A stretch of 64,000 nt of DNA from Pseudorasbora parva (Eukaryota; Chordata; Actinopteri; Cypriniformes; Gobionidae): contig NC_090177.1 in assembly GCF_024679245.1 (NCBI RefSeq), forward strand, positions 39,238,303-39,302,302, written 5' to 3'. A program made the position numbers and the translations under genes. The notes below the pieces were generated by a model. It was not told the origin of the DNA, made no database searches, and saw nothing but the letters and a program-made list of their open reading frames with translations. Below, in pieces: positions 10,914 through 23,398 of this stretch (the stretch's first letter is position 1; every line of letters starts with the position of its first letter).

Positions 10914-13135
10914 ATGGATAGTTCACTCAAAAATGAAAATTATCCCATCATTTACTCACCCTCAAGTCATCCTATGTGTATATCACATTCTTCTTTCAGA
11001 CAAATTTAAGTTATACTGATAAATATCCCGGCTCTTCCAAGCTTTATAATAGCAGTGAATGGCAGCGCAAAATTTGAAGCCCAAAAAAGTGCATTCGTCC
11101 ATCATAAAAGTGCTTTACACTGCTCTGAGGGGGTTAATAAAGGCCATCTGAAGTAAATCGATGTTTTTTTGTAAGATAAATTTCCATATTTAAAGGGCTA
11201 GTTCACCAAAAAATGAATAAAAAAAGAAATTTATGTCATTAATGACTCACCCCAATGTTGTTCCTCACCTGTAAGACCTCCGTTCATCTTCACACACAGT
11301 TTAAGATATTAGACAACAGTCATGAATCAGTGTATCGATTCATGATTTGGATCGCGTGTCAAACTGCTGAAATCACGTGACATTGGCGATCTGAATCATG
11401 AATCCATCCGCAGATTCATAACCGTTCGTATCTTTATTTGAGGTTTGAAAAACAAACGCCGAAGAGAAGACAATGCTGAATAAAGTCGTAGTTTTTGCTA
11501 TTTTTGGACCAAAATGTATTTTCGATGCTTCAAGAGATTCTGATGACACTGATGTCTCATATGGACTGTGATGATGTTTTTATTCCCTTTCTGGACATGG
11601 ACAGTATAGTGTGCATACACTTGCATACGCTCTCGGACTAAATCTAAAATATCTTAAACTGTGTGTGAAGATGAACGGAGGTCTTATGGGTGAGGAACGA
11701 CATTAGGGTGAGGAGTTAATGACATCAATTTCATGTTTTGTTGAACTAACCCTTTAACATGTTATAAAGTAAAATATCTAGCTTGAGGGGGGCCAATTAC
11801 GTATTCAACTTACAAAAAAAGTGTAACGGTTCTTGCAGTTCAAATACGATTTTAGTCGACTAAATCTACAGTAGATTTACCTGTAGTCTCCTTAAATCGA
11901 ATGAGTTTAGGTAAATTGTAATTCATTAATTGAGCATTTAAGCATTACATAACTGACTGTTACTTGAACTGACATTTTGACATTATTGTGTGGTTGACAT
12001 TAAAAATATATGAAAGAGAGCTTAATTCACTGTTTGTTTGTTTGTTTGTTTGTTTTTAAACATCTATATATAATTTTTATAACTTTCTATTTTTGCTTTA
12101 GTATGTAGGCTATATCAGGTTAAGCAAAAGCTTCAAATATGTTTGTTTATTTATTTTTATTTTTTATTGAATTACCAGTAATGAAGATTAACTATTATAA
12201 ACCTATTATAAACCTGATACTTTATTGAATATGTGTCACAACTACTGGTCTTTCCTCCTGACTATGAATTAAATGGGAATTAAATTAATTAGAGTGTATT
12301 GTGTAAACAAAAACAAATATATTTTGCATGACTTTTAATTATAAACAAGCTCGAAATACACATTGACTCTTATTTTGAAATGCCTGCACCTTACTATTGC
12401 AGTTGCAGGATGCTCATTCAAGTTCAGACGAGAGATATAAAATATGCATTGTTGCAACCGTCTAAAACATATTGTCATTATTCATCAGCATTAGTTCATA
12501 AGCAATAGCCTGGCATAAATGTGCTCTATTTATTGATTGACGCGCTCCGAAGCGCTACATTGGAGATGCATGAGCCTGTAGGACGTTATAACTCAAATGT
12601 GCCGATCTTTCACACAGCGTTTGTGACTGGACCTCTTCCCTAATCGTCCCTCCCGAACATTTTGGTCTTGTTTTTATTCGTTGACGAAAATCACAGTAGT
12701 TTTCTAGTTTAGCATTAGACTAGTTTTTGTAATCTAACACTACTTTTTATTTATCGTCTCATTTTCATCAGTGAAAAAAGGTTTTTGACGAAAATCGTCA
12801 CTTTTTATATGTTTTGATATTTTACTTTATAACGTGTTAAATATGGACGTTTTTCTTACATAAAAAAACACCACCCATTCGCCTCAGAAGGCCTTTATTA
12901 ATCTCCCATGAGTTGTATTGATTACTTTTATAATGGATGGATCATGGATGCACTTTTTGGGCTTCAAATCTTGGGCTGTCATTCACTGCCATTATAAAGG
13001 ATTAGCCAGGATATTTACTAATACAACTCTGATTGTATTCATTTGAAAGAAGAATGTCATATACACCTAAGGCTGATGGTGAGTAAATGATAATTAATAA
13101 TTAATTTATTATTAATTTTCATTTCTGGGTGAACT
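10914..13135. mobile_element. Long-armed foldback DNA element (outer)
   Basis: The left arm (10914-11193, continuing 11754-11810) is the inverse of the right arm (about 12815-13135). Both begin with GGATAGTTCACTCA / CAGTTCACCCAGAA-type ends and share sequence around GCAGTGAATG and AAGGCCT(T/C)TATTAA. The left arm is interrupted by a complete second element (11194-11753). The right-arm copy still shows the uninterrupted TTAA at 12837-12840. The spacer at 11810-12815 contains no gene. Confidence 0.8.
11194..11753. mobile_element. TTAA-flanked palindromic element nested in the outer foldback
   Basis: A 560-bp palindrome with ends AGGGCTAGTTCACCAA and TTGAACTAACCCT and TTAA duplicated at 11190-11193 and 11754-11757. 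The arms share ATGAACGGAGGTCTTA. The core (about 11330-11560) is shared with the fragment at about 61312-61715. A TTAA target suggests piggyBac- or Kolobok-mobilised non-autonomous DNA. Confidence 0.85.
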
Positions 13136-13480
13136 GTAAGTGGTCAGATGTCTTTGGTATCAGACAGTGACAATTGGGAGCCTCCAGTGAAGGGTTAAGA
13201 GAATCCCTGCTAAGATCAGATAGAAAACCCAAACAGGTCTTCTAAATACTTAAGGAACTTGACAGATGCCTCTTAATTTGTGTCGATAAGAGCTTTATCA
13301 AACTATTTATCCTAACGTTTGCACTAAAACTCCTTTTAAATAAATCAAACCACAGCTTTTGGATTTTAGGATTAACTACATGTGAAGATAATGAGTTGCA
13401 TATTCAGCAATGTTTGTAGTTTAAAAAGTTTAGTTCTTATTTGTTCTTTTTTGCTGTTTTAACTAAGACGCATGGTTGCA

Positions 13481-13482
<2 letters not shown>

Positions 13483-13555
<73 letters not shown>
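13483..13555. repeat. (AT)n microsatellite
   Basis: About 36 uninterrupted AT units, followed by T- and ATT-rich sequence to about 13610. Confidence 0.97.
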
Positions 13556-13559
<4 letters not shown>

Positions 13560-14712
13560 TTTTATATTTTTTTATATTTTTTATTATTATTATTATTATT
13601 TTTTTTTACCAATAATATGCCTCTGGAAATTCTTTTAACAATCCAGTAAAATCATGATGAATAAAACCAAGCCCCACCCTCCATTATGTGCTAAATTACA
13701 GAAGTTATTTATTTAGTTTTAATCCGCACTATATACACAATCATATTATTATTACATGTGCATTATTATTAATTTAATGAGATCGAAGGGTGTGTCTCAG
13801 AGCTGAGAGCCTTCTTACCGGGGGCACTTTACTGTTATCTTCTTCTTCATAATCATTTCCATCTCCGCCTGGCTTGAGATCTGGGTTGCAGTAGCAATAG
13901 ACTGGACATGATTGCTGTTGAAAGCTGCATTCAGGGTGAGGTTATTGTACTTGTAATGATCTACAAACTAAATTATAAAAGTAGAACTTGGCAGCCCAAT
14001 TATTATGATACAATAAAACAATACATTTATCTCTGATTCATGTTAAGACTGCAGTCAATCTAATCCATTTCCTCTAGTATGAGGCGCAATGACCTGGAAG
14101 CATTTTGTAAGTCATGGCACAGGATTTCCTCATTTCCTGAATGTGATATTGTTAGGTTATGCACGATAAATGTGTCTCCACGTTAAATTGCCTGTAGACC
14201 AGTGGATTGGGCAGTTAGAGAAATGGTAATGTGCAGGAAATGGTTTTGTTAATTCAAACAGCCCATTTTAAAAGGAAACCATCACTATAATGCTGTGGTT
14301 TTGCTGTGTATATTATGTTTTCCTGTGCTTGGCAAGAAAGGAAATTGTTGCAAGGGTTAAAGTCAAACTGACTGACATCCCAGCATGCTGCAGGCCTCCT
14401 CTTCACAGCACGCATGATTTCATTTCAACCAGGTCTGGTTGTGTAAGAGCTTATCTCAAGGGAAACCACACAAACAGACATAAAGACATACAGCCATGCA
14501 TACAGCATTTTCTTAAATGTATGAAGGAAGCTGGATATTGTATTTGTGGTGCTCATCATTAGTTCTCTGTTCCCAAACCTAGATATCTCCCTATGTAGGC
14601 AGCCATTTTAGGCATCATAGTCACTGGACCAACCAACATTTTTTTTTAAAGGTAGGCAGCATAATTATACCCTCCAGATACTGCTTTAGTAAAACTATGA
14701 CGCATAAAATAC

Positions 14713-15967
14713 TATATTGCCAAAAGTGTTGGGACGCCTGCCTTTGCATGCACATGAACTTTAATGCCATCCCGTTCTTAATCCGTAGGGTTTAATATGG
14801 AGTTGACCCACGCTTTGCATCTATAAAAGTTTCAGCTCTTCTGGGAAGGCATTCCTCAAGGTTTAGGAGTGTGTTTATGGGGATTTTTGCCCATTCTTCT
14901 AGAAGCTCATTTGTGAGGTCAGGCACTGATGTTGGACGAGAAGGCCTGGCTCTCAGTCTCTGCTCTAATTCATCCCAAAGGTGATCTATCGGGTTGAGGT
15001 CAGGACACTGTGCAGCCCAGTCAAGTTCTTACAAACCAAACTCGCTCATCCATGTCTTTATGGACCGACGCTTTGTTTGTGCACTGGTGTTGAAATAGGA
15101 AGGGTCGTCCCCAAACTGTTCCCACAAAGTAGGGAGCATGAAATTGTCCAAAATGTCTTGATATGCTGATGCATTAAGAGTTCCTTTCACTGGAACCTAG
15201 GGGCCAAGCCCAACCCTTAAAAAACAACATCACACCATACCCCCCATCCACCAAACGTTACACTTGGCAAAATGCAATAATGCAAGTACCATTCTCCTGG
15301 CAACCGCCAAACCCAGACTTATCCATCGGATTGCCAGACAAAGAAGCGTGATTTGTCACTCCAGAGAACATGTCTCTGCTCTAGAGACCAGTGGCGGTGT
15401 GCTTTACGCCGCTGCATCACTGCTTCAGCGTCGCTTTGCATTGCATTTGGTGATGTAAGGCTCGGATGCAGCTGAAACCCATTCCATGAAGCTCTATACA
15501 CACTGTTCTTGAGCTAATCTGAAGGCCACATGACGTTTAGAGGGCTTCTGATCCTGCAGAAAGTTGGTGACTTCTGCTCACTGTGCACCTCAGCATGTGC
15601 TGACCCCGCTCTGTGATTTTACGTGGCCTACCACTTTGTGGCCGAGTTGCTGTCGTTCCCAAATGCTTCCGCTTTGTTATAATCCCACTAACAGTTGACC
15701 GTAGCGTAACAGTTGACCGTAGCGTACCGTAGTGTTGACCGTAGTAGTGAGGAAATTTCACGAATAGTCTTATTGCACAGCTGGCAACCTATCACGGCAC
15801 CACGCTTGAGTTCACTGAGCTCCTGAGAGCGTCCCATTCTTTCACAAGTATTTGTAGAAGCATCTGCATGCCTAGTGCTTGATTTATACACCTTCGGCCA
15901 TGGAACTGATTGGGACACCTGAATTCAATGATTTGGAGGGGTGTCCCAATACTTTTGGCAATATGGT
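14713..15967 (-). mobile_element. Tc1/mariner element, copy C
   Basis: The ends read TATATTGCCAAAAGTGTTGG (left) and, inverted from the right, ATATTGCCAAAAGTATTGGG. The outermost few bases differ, so the boundaries are good only to about 5 bp. The transposase relic is on the minus strand. Confidence 0.85.
14792..15837 (-). pseudogene. Tc1-family transposase relic with degraded active site
   Basis: Minus strand, starting MGRSQELSELKRGAVIG at 15837 and ending STPY-stop at 14792. Fragments are spread over three frames: helix-turn-helix, GRPRKITERG linker, WSDKSRFFVWQSDG core. The first Asp is kept (SDKS, normally SDES), the second appears lost (QHQCTNKA where QHDCAPVH is expected), and the Glu is replaced by Asp (NPIDHLW, about 14984). 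A short tandem duplication of AACAGTTGACCGTAGCGTA at about 15690-15730 disrupts the N-terminal domain. Confidence 0.85.
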
Positions 15968-16351
15968 GGATATCTTTGGAGAGCAGGCAATACCAGCATT
16001 GCAACAAGCTTAGTATAAACTGTGTGTATGCAATTCAAATCAAATGCCTACACATGTAATAAAAGGTATAAAATAAATAAAAGGGTGTAGTTTTTTACTA
16101 TATAAGGCTGATCGATTCATGTCATATGTTGGCACCTATGTAGAGTGTTCAAAATCTGTCACTTATGAAGATTCATTTCAGGATGCTCTCTTACGAGAAT
16201 ACTAGGAGTGGACACAAGATTTAAAACAGAGCCAATGTATCATAGATTGCATTGATTGTATGATGTGCATAATAAGGACTATTACAGTACTGAATTATGC
16301 ATCTGATTTATTGCTTATGGGACATTATTACAGAATTGAATAGACTAGAGA

Positions 16352-16449
16352 AGAATAGAATAGAATAGAATAGAATAGAATAGAATAGAATAGAATAGAA
16401 TAGAATAGAATAGAATAGAATAGAATAGAATAGAATAGAATAGAATAGA
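16352..16449. repeat. (AGAAT)n pentanucleotide microsatellite
   Basis: About 19 nearly perfect GAATA/TAGAA units. Confidence 0.97.
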
Positions 16450-18113
16450 TCTTAATTGTCTTTGTCATTAAAACAAGAAGACTGTTTAGTGATGTATACA
16501 ATAGTTTGTGCAAAAAACATTATAGTGCTGGAATAATATATAGTATAGATACACTATACTGTAAAATTAGACAGAACTTGTTTGTCCAAAATAAGGTACT
16601 AATGACCAGATTGCACATAATAGGGAACAGGAATTGAAAGAGGAACCACATGTAAAGGTTGAGTTTTGGTTTGAAAACCTCCTCTAACATTGAAACACGC
16701 ACAACCCGAACGCCTCCATTTTGCGAGCAATGAGTTGATGACTTGTGTACTGTTTTGACGGCCAACAGATTCATAATGTGATTAGTGTCATGACCAACAT
16801 CTCCATGCCTCAGCATGCTGTGTGCGACTAATGCAATCTAAGTCCTAATCGAATTTCTGCATGTCCGCAAAACGGAGGAGTGGAAAAAATCTGCTCATTT
16901 ATGCAAGCATGCAACATGGAAATAATGTTTGTGTATGTCTTAAAACATTCAGGAATATTGCTAAATGTTTCTGATTTGTTTTGTTCATATATTTGCAGTT
17001 TCAGCCTTTTCAGGACAGCTCAGTTTTAGCCGTCAACAATCTTGAGCTGGAAACAGCCCTATATTTAAGCACATTGTAAAATAACTCTCAAAAGAGCAAT
17101 ACTTTCCAGGACATTTCCATGTAAAATGGTCAACTCTTGGATGGATGCACATATTTAGCCTGTTTTATGTCAGTTAAAGGAGAGCTGTTTTGTTGGCCTT
17201 GCTCAAATGTCCAGTTATTTTTCAAGTCAAGTGGTGGTTTATGCGCAGTCCTGTTTTTGAAGGCCGTAATTGTTTTGCGGTTAAGACGGCCTCCGCCGTT
17301 ACAGCTTTTTTCAGTCGTTAAAAAACACCACATAAACACCATTCCGTTTTCCTGTCGTATATCCTGGATGTTGACTGCTTAAAACACTCAAGGGGAAATG
17401 ATTGTGTAAGCTTTTCTCAGCTTTATGTGAGGACATATCTTAGGTTTGCCTGGGTGAATAAAGGGCTAGAAATCCACTCTTTTCCCAGTAGTCACTAATG
17501 GTGACTAAAGTTCTCATTGCTCTCATATCACAGATAACAAACCCAGGCAATGATACTTGAAATGACTATTTATGTGCTAGTGCGGCTGTACTTTTATCCA
17601 AAGAACCTCTGCTGTATTTTGTCACATGCCCAATGGTCTCTAAAGCTAATGTCACCCTATATTTGTTATAATAACTTACTTCTGAGCACTGTCATTTGCC
17701 CATTAAACAGCAGCTTCCAATGTATAAAAGTAGACAGTGAGGCTGCTCACATCCTTTAAAAACTCACTGGTCTAGAGTAAACACACGCTGAGTTGTTTGT
17801 CTTTGTCACAGATGTGTTGTTTGTCAATGGCTATAAAGACACCACCGCACAGCTGCACACCAAGCCTTTAGAAAGTCAAGCATCCCAACGCTTCTCTTTT
17901 CTCCATTAGCAATGACTTTAGCAAAAGAGTGGCTCTTTTGGCACACAGGTGTCAAAGTCATGGTTCACTCAGACATACACAGTTGGTCAGGTTTAGACCC
18001 GGTTCACCTCAAATCCATGAATTAGCTTGTCATTTGGGTTTAAAGTTGTTCTCAGATTATAAAGTTCCAAGCCTTTTTAATCAATGACCCTGTTAATCTC
18101 CCCTAGTATTTAA

Positions 18114-19364
18114 AAGGGTTAGTTCACCCAAAAATTAAAATTATTTCATGAATTACTCACCCTCATGTCGTTGGACACCCGCAACACCTTTGTTCATCTT
18201 TAGAACACAAATGAAGATATTTTTGTTGAAAGCTGATGGCTGAGAAAGGCTTCAGATAGGCCTCCATTGGCATTCAGTACATTCCCACTGACCCATAACG
18301 GCACTAAAGAAGTCCATCTCACTACAGTGGCTGTACAATTTTACCAAGCTAAGAGAATAGTTTTTGTGTGCAAAAAAAAAAAAAAAAAATGACTTTATCG
18401 ACCAAGTTATTGTCTTCCGTGTAGGTCTCGGACGTAAACTCACCTGGAACTCACGCGATAGTGGCGCTCCTCTAGCCTGACAAGCCAGACCCACATCAAG
18501 ATGTTTGGTCTGGAAACTCTCCATTGACAGCTCAACCCGAGGGGCGGATAAACGGCTGTCTTTCAAACTCCCTCTGCACGCGATAGGATAGCGCTACAAC
18601 CAACCAGAGCAACGAAGGTGAAGCAGAGCTCGCTGACAGATTAAACATTCACCGTATCCGGTCGGCAAAACTCAGAACACATCTTCCCTTTTTAAGAATG
18701 ACTTCAGTGCCGTTCTTTGTTCTTTTCTCAGAGAAAAGCTTAACTCCAAGTCTTCCAGAGTCACGGTCAAAGCTGATCCGAAAGACCGCCGCCGTTCGCC
18801 AGTTTCTGTGTTTACTAGAAGCACGCAAACGCAACTCGGCCGTCGTCATTATGGCCCCGCCCACCGACTCTATACACGATGCGATTGGTCCGGCAAGACT
18901 TAGGGGAATACAGCTCAGAAGGGTATTGAGAGTTGCTAGACGGGCAGATTAAATTTGCTGCCGCTAGGGTGCGTCTAGATTTCTAGGCTAGCGCTCCTCC
19001 TCTTCCGGGTCATGATTTGAAGGGCGGAGCTGCGTCATATTCTCACGAATGCGTTGAGTTCACGTCAATAGCTTGGTGGATAAAGTCGTTATTTTGATTT
19101 TTGTGCGCACAATAACTATTTTCGTCGCATTGTAACATTATTGTACAGCCACTGTAGTGAGATGGACTTCTTTAGTGCCTTTATGGGTCAGTGGGAATGT
19201 CCTGAATGCCAATGGAGGCCTTTCTGAAGCCTTTCTCAGCCATCAGCTTTCAACAAAAATATCTTCATCTGTGTTCTGAAGATGAACGAAGGTCTTACGG
19301 GTGTCCAACGACATGAGGGTGAGTAATTAATGAAATGATTTTCATTTTTGGGTGAACTAACCCT
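18114..19364. mobile_element. TTAA-flanked palindromic element, split by 9-bp-TSD copy 2
   Basis: Ends AAGGGTTAGTTCACCCA and, inverted, AGGGTTAGTTCACCCAAA, with TTAA at 18110-18113 and 19365-19368. The arms (18114-18415 and about 19080-19364) are nearly perfect inverse copies, for example CTGACCCATAACGGCACTAAAGAAG against its inverse. The spacer was invaded by the 518-bp element at 18473-18990. Confidence 0.85.
18473..18990 (-). mobile_element. 9-bp-TSD non-autonomous element, copy 2
   Basis: A 518-bp copy in reverse orientation, flanked by the 9-bp duplication GCGCTCCTC (18464-18472 and 18991-18999). The ends read TAGCCTGACAAG and CTAGGCTA. It sits inside the spacer of the foldback element at 18114-19364, so it inserted later than that element. 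Its minus-strand frame at 18649-18864 carries the family peptide. Confidence 0.82.
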
Positions 19365-20106
19365 TTAATTTAGACATTCTTAAATCCTTGAGAATAAAAG
19401 GTCATTTTTTTGTGTGTCTTCTTTGTCTACCCTGTATGCATACTATTTTTATAAAAAAAAAATGTGTGGCTGATTTCAAGCCTGTCAGATCTCCTCATCT
19501 TTGCTTTGAGAAGAAGACTGCAGAGCCCTTGTTAAAAGCAATTTCGCTCTAAAGCGGAAAGAAGCCGTTGATCTCATGTTCCCTCAACACATGGTCTCCA
19601 GTCCCACAGCTGGTCTCTTTGACCCTCCATGTTGTGATGGGATCACTCCGGCCTGAGGTCATTTCAGAGTTATGATGTTTTTGTTTGTCACACAGCATTA
19701 CACCACCTCTTGCCTCCTTGAGCTTCAGAAGACATTGAGCAACACTTGTGCTCAATCTTTGGCAAGAAAACATTCTTCCACACGGACCTCTTTTACGACT
19801 CTTTCTTCATTGATAAAGTATCCGCTGGTCGTAGTGATGGGGTACAACAACAGCTGGGTGGAGCTCCTTAAGTCCTGAGAGGCTTCCGAGAGATGCAGCT
19901 GTGGTGTTGGAGGTTTCTCTGCACCAGTCAGTTCATAAACCCTGCGGTTATTTAGGGATCACTCTCACTTCACTTTCCCCTGCTCATGGGCATGTAGGGA
20001 TTCTTCACCAAACAGGACTGCTACTGGGTTGTTGTGAGTGGAGTGGAATAAGCTTTCCCTGAGGGAAAATAGAAAAAAACTAGATTTTAAGCTCACTTTC
20101 ACCTCA

Positions 20107-20309
20107 CAGCATTTGCTGTTTAGGTGTGTTTTGAAGCATGGCAGCTGGTGTGAGTTGGGTTATGCTGGTCTTTAGTTGGTCATGAGCTGGTTTAAGCTGG
20201 AGCTAGTTTCTTAGGACCAGCACTTGACCAGCCTAAACCAACTCAAACCAGCTGCCATGCTTTAAAACGTACCTTACCAGCATATGCTGTTTTTCTCAAC
20301 AGGGATAGG
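20107..20309. repeat. Imperfect palindrome rich in CAGCTGGT/ACCAGC
   Basis: Two arms, GCATGGCAGCTGGT… and …ACCAGCTGCCATGC, flanked by CAGCATTTGCTGTTT and its inverse AACAGCATATGCTG. It looks like a small foldback MITE built on degenerate GCTGGTTTAAG repeats. Confidence 0.6.
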
Positions 20310-22261
20310 GCCTTTAGAAATGAATGCATTAAAGAAATATTCCATATCTACTACACGTTAAGCTCAGTCAACACCATTATTGGAAAATGTTGATTACCAC
20401 AAACCTTGTGCCGCCTTTTTCAATGGAAGTGAATTGGGCCAATCTATACAATTACATGTTCTGTGTAAATTGTGTGTAAAATTTCACAACTTTGTTTTCA
20501 TGACCCTAAAACACTTGACGATTTGAACAGCCAATTTGGCTCCATTCGCATCCACTTGCAATTCCAAAATAATAATATATATTTTTGGAAAATTGTTTGT
20601 GGGAATCAACATTGAAGCAAATGTTGTCATTTCAGCTTATTCGGCAATATTCTTTGTGCCACGGTTTGAAATCTTGACTACAAGCTAACACGGTACATAT
20701 TGTCAAAAGATTCCTGCAGTCCTCTGAGAGCTATCCGACTTAAAATAAGTTTAGAAAGGGGATTTCCCTTTGCCGTGACAGAGGCATTCATGAATAGGAA
20801 GCCATCTCCTCCAGTGTGACAGTAAGAAAGACTTTATGTTTGACACTATGGCCCAAAACTTGTGTCTAGGGTGGATGCAGTGTTGCAGCCTGGCTTTATT
20901 GTGTTTATGCCACTACAATTTTCCCAGCCATGGTGTTGTGAGAAATATTTCCCTTTGCTTTTCTTTCTTGGCTGAATATCTCTGAACTTTAAATCAGATT
21001 TGTCATGGCAGTAGGTCTTTTTTATTGGCGACTATTTCATTCGAATTTCTCAGCTGTTCTGATTCAGTTCGGCCTCTCGCATTATTTTACAAAAGGTTTT
21101 CTTCTAAAAAGTGTCATGGGATTGCAACATGAGTGATGCAAGATAAGGATGCCTTATAATACTTTCTGGAAACAGCACCGGCAGGATAAGACCGGAGCAT
21201 CACAGTTTTCTTTTCTCTGTAGTTATTCCCCAAAGGATATTATTGTAATTTTTGTGCGGATATTCCAGTCCGTCTTCTCATTTCCCACTGTGTGTCTTCT
21301 ACCGTTTGGCTGAAACGGCTGCAGGACATTCTATTGTTATTTAAGAGTCCCTTCATTGACCAGATGCAGCTTGCATGTGTACGTGTCTTCCTGTTTTCAT
21401 GTTGTCGAGGTCAACACTTTGTCTGAAAGCGACCTGACTGAAGTAGAAGAGTAGAGTTGAAAAACACAGACACAGAGTCACAGGGTAAACTAGACATGAA
21501 ATAACCTTGTGGTGGAGAAGCAGGTAACTATGCCCTTCCCCCATACCACAAACGAGTCTGAAATGATGGAAATCAGTGTATTGTTAATAAAATATTAACC
21601 AGTTTGTCAGAGTGTGACAAATGTTTCTCTGGCACAATGCTAGGCCATTAAACTGCATTAATATCCCTTTAGGATTCATTTGGCCTTATTTAGATCCCTG
21701 TCACCCAGTATACCTTAATTAACAATTTAAACATCATCTGTTTCTCCACTCTCGCAATAAAACATGGGAAATGAAAACGATAATGAATGGAAATTGACCA
21801 TCATTTTTTAAAGACCAATGGATCCAACAAGAACGCCATGCTATGCTTTGTTTCGCACGGTTCACTTTTCAGACAAAGACCTTTTAGAAAAGTGGTATAT
21901 TACAAAAATTGTTTTCAGAGCTGTTAGCACACTCTGACGTCCATTTAGTTTGTCCATTTCGCTTATTGCTCTCACAGCATTCTCAGAATGGCCAAAGAAT
22001 GTGCCAGTAAGCATCTGTCTACACCCTATTAGCTTCTCTATTGACAGGCTATGCTTCAGTCACTCATTAGGAAGACACTGTTGGTCTTTTAAGCTGTGGA
22101 GACAGTGTTGAAGCCTTGGGTTTCGATGGTACTTTAAATTGGCAGTGTATTTCAGAGATTAAACCATATTCACAATCTTCTGCTTAGATGTTGTAACATT
22201 GGGTTCGACTCTCTGCAACAATGTCTTGGAAGTTCTGCATGCTGTTTCAATTAATGGAACT

Positions 22262-22640
22262 GTGATTTCCCCAAAGTCCCTTTCAAGGAAATTCTGTTCA
22301 CTCAGCGGCCATATTTGCAACGCCTCCGAGTCCTATCTATTTGAATGGGGGAATCAAAAACTGCTCGCCGAACTTTAAATGACATTTAAAATCAGCAACA
22401 AAATCTAACATGAACTCTCACATAAATGTTGTTTCTTATGATCAAATATTTTTTAGGCGAGATGAGCCATTGCGCACCTGCAGTCCTAAGCTGCGAGTCT
22501 CAGGTTTCTTCGGGAACCGGAGCTTCTAACGGCAGCTGCAGTGATGCAATGACTTTACCAAATCAGTGATTGGCTCATTTATTTTAGAAGGCGGAACTAT
22601 TCCGCCATATTGTGTGTTGCAGTTTTGCCCATTCATAAGT
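22262..22640 (-). repeat. Dispersed repeat shared with 53.0-53.9 kb
   Basis: Reverse-complement similarity to part of the TTAA element at 53028-53857, including GCAGCTGCCGTTAGAAGCTC, AGTCATTGCATCACTGCAGC and ATGGCCGC(T/C)GAGTGAA. It is a diverged partial copy; the ends were not identified. Confidence 0.65.
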
Positions 22641-22740
22641 GATAGGAGTGAACCGTTTTCTGTATCTATAGTCTTTTGGATTCCCTCATTTGGATTCTTA
22701 CCTCTTCGGGATCCAAATCTAGAAGAGCCGCTCATTACCG

Positions 22741-23398
22741 TGCGTTCACACCGCCGCCGGCGAAAGCGTCAAAATTTGCTCTCGCCGCCCTGACAACGAC
22801 GCTGTAGAAAGCTCCGTGGACGTGCTGCCGCTCTGACGCAGATCGAATGTTTTTTATTTTTTTAAACTGTAAGTTATTTAAAGAGGCCGTAAATCAAACA
22901 AGCATGTTGATGGATATACTAACCACGAGTAGGGTATAAATTAACTTCATGAAATCGTTTAAATGTGAAAGTAAGAATTAATTGCATACCCGCTGAATAA
23001 CGAGCATTCTAGCGCCTGTAAAATAGTGTTGCGCGACTTCTTAACAAATTACACATCACTATGAATGATCTTGTCATAAATGATAGGGAAACCCGCACAG
23101 CAATGATCAACCTCTCCTACAATTTGTCTTGGGAACTAATGTGGTCGGAACCTTAGTTTACAGGCCTGCGTTATCTGGATTTCTCTCAAGCGGAGCACTT
23201 CTACATTCTGACTGGTTGCCGCCTGTTGCCGCCGAACCGCGTCATAGCTCATTACCATAAAGTTGAGCTGATTTCAACTCTCCTCGATGCCTACATCGTC
23301 CAAGACGCGCCGCTCTCGCCGGAACGCCGCCCGGCTCCAATTGAAAATGAATGACTTCCGGCCAGCTTGCGGCTCTCGCCGCCGGCGGTGTGAACGCA
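22741..23398. mobile_element. GC-rich TIR element (TGCGTTCACACCGCC)
   Basis: Inverted ends TGCGTTCACACCGCCGCCGG and TGCGTTCACACCGCCGGCGG (right, inverted). The interior near both ends is CpG-rich, in contrast to the AT-rich intron. No transposase and no clean TSD were seen. Confidence 0.75.

Noticed and set aside
16328..16513. Minus-strand frame with YSILF repeats
   Set aside because: Translation of the AGAAT microsatellite.
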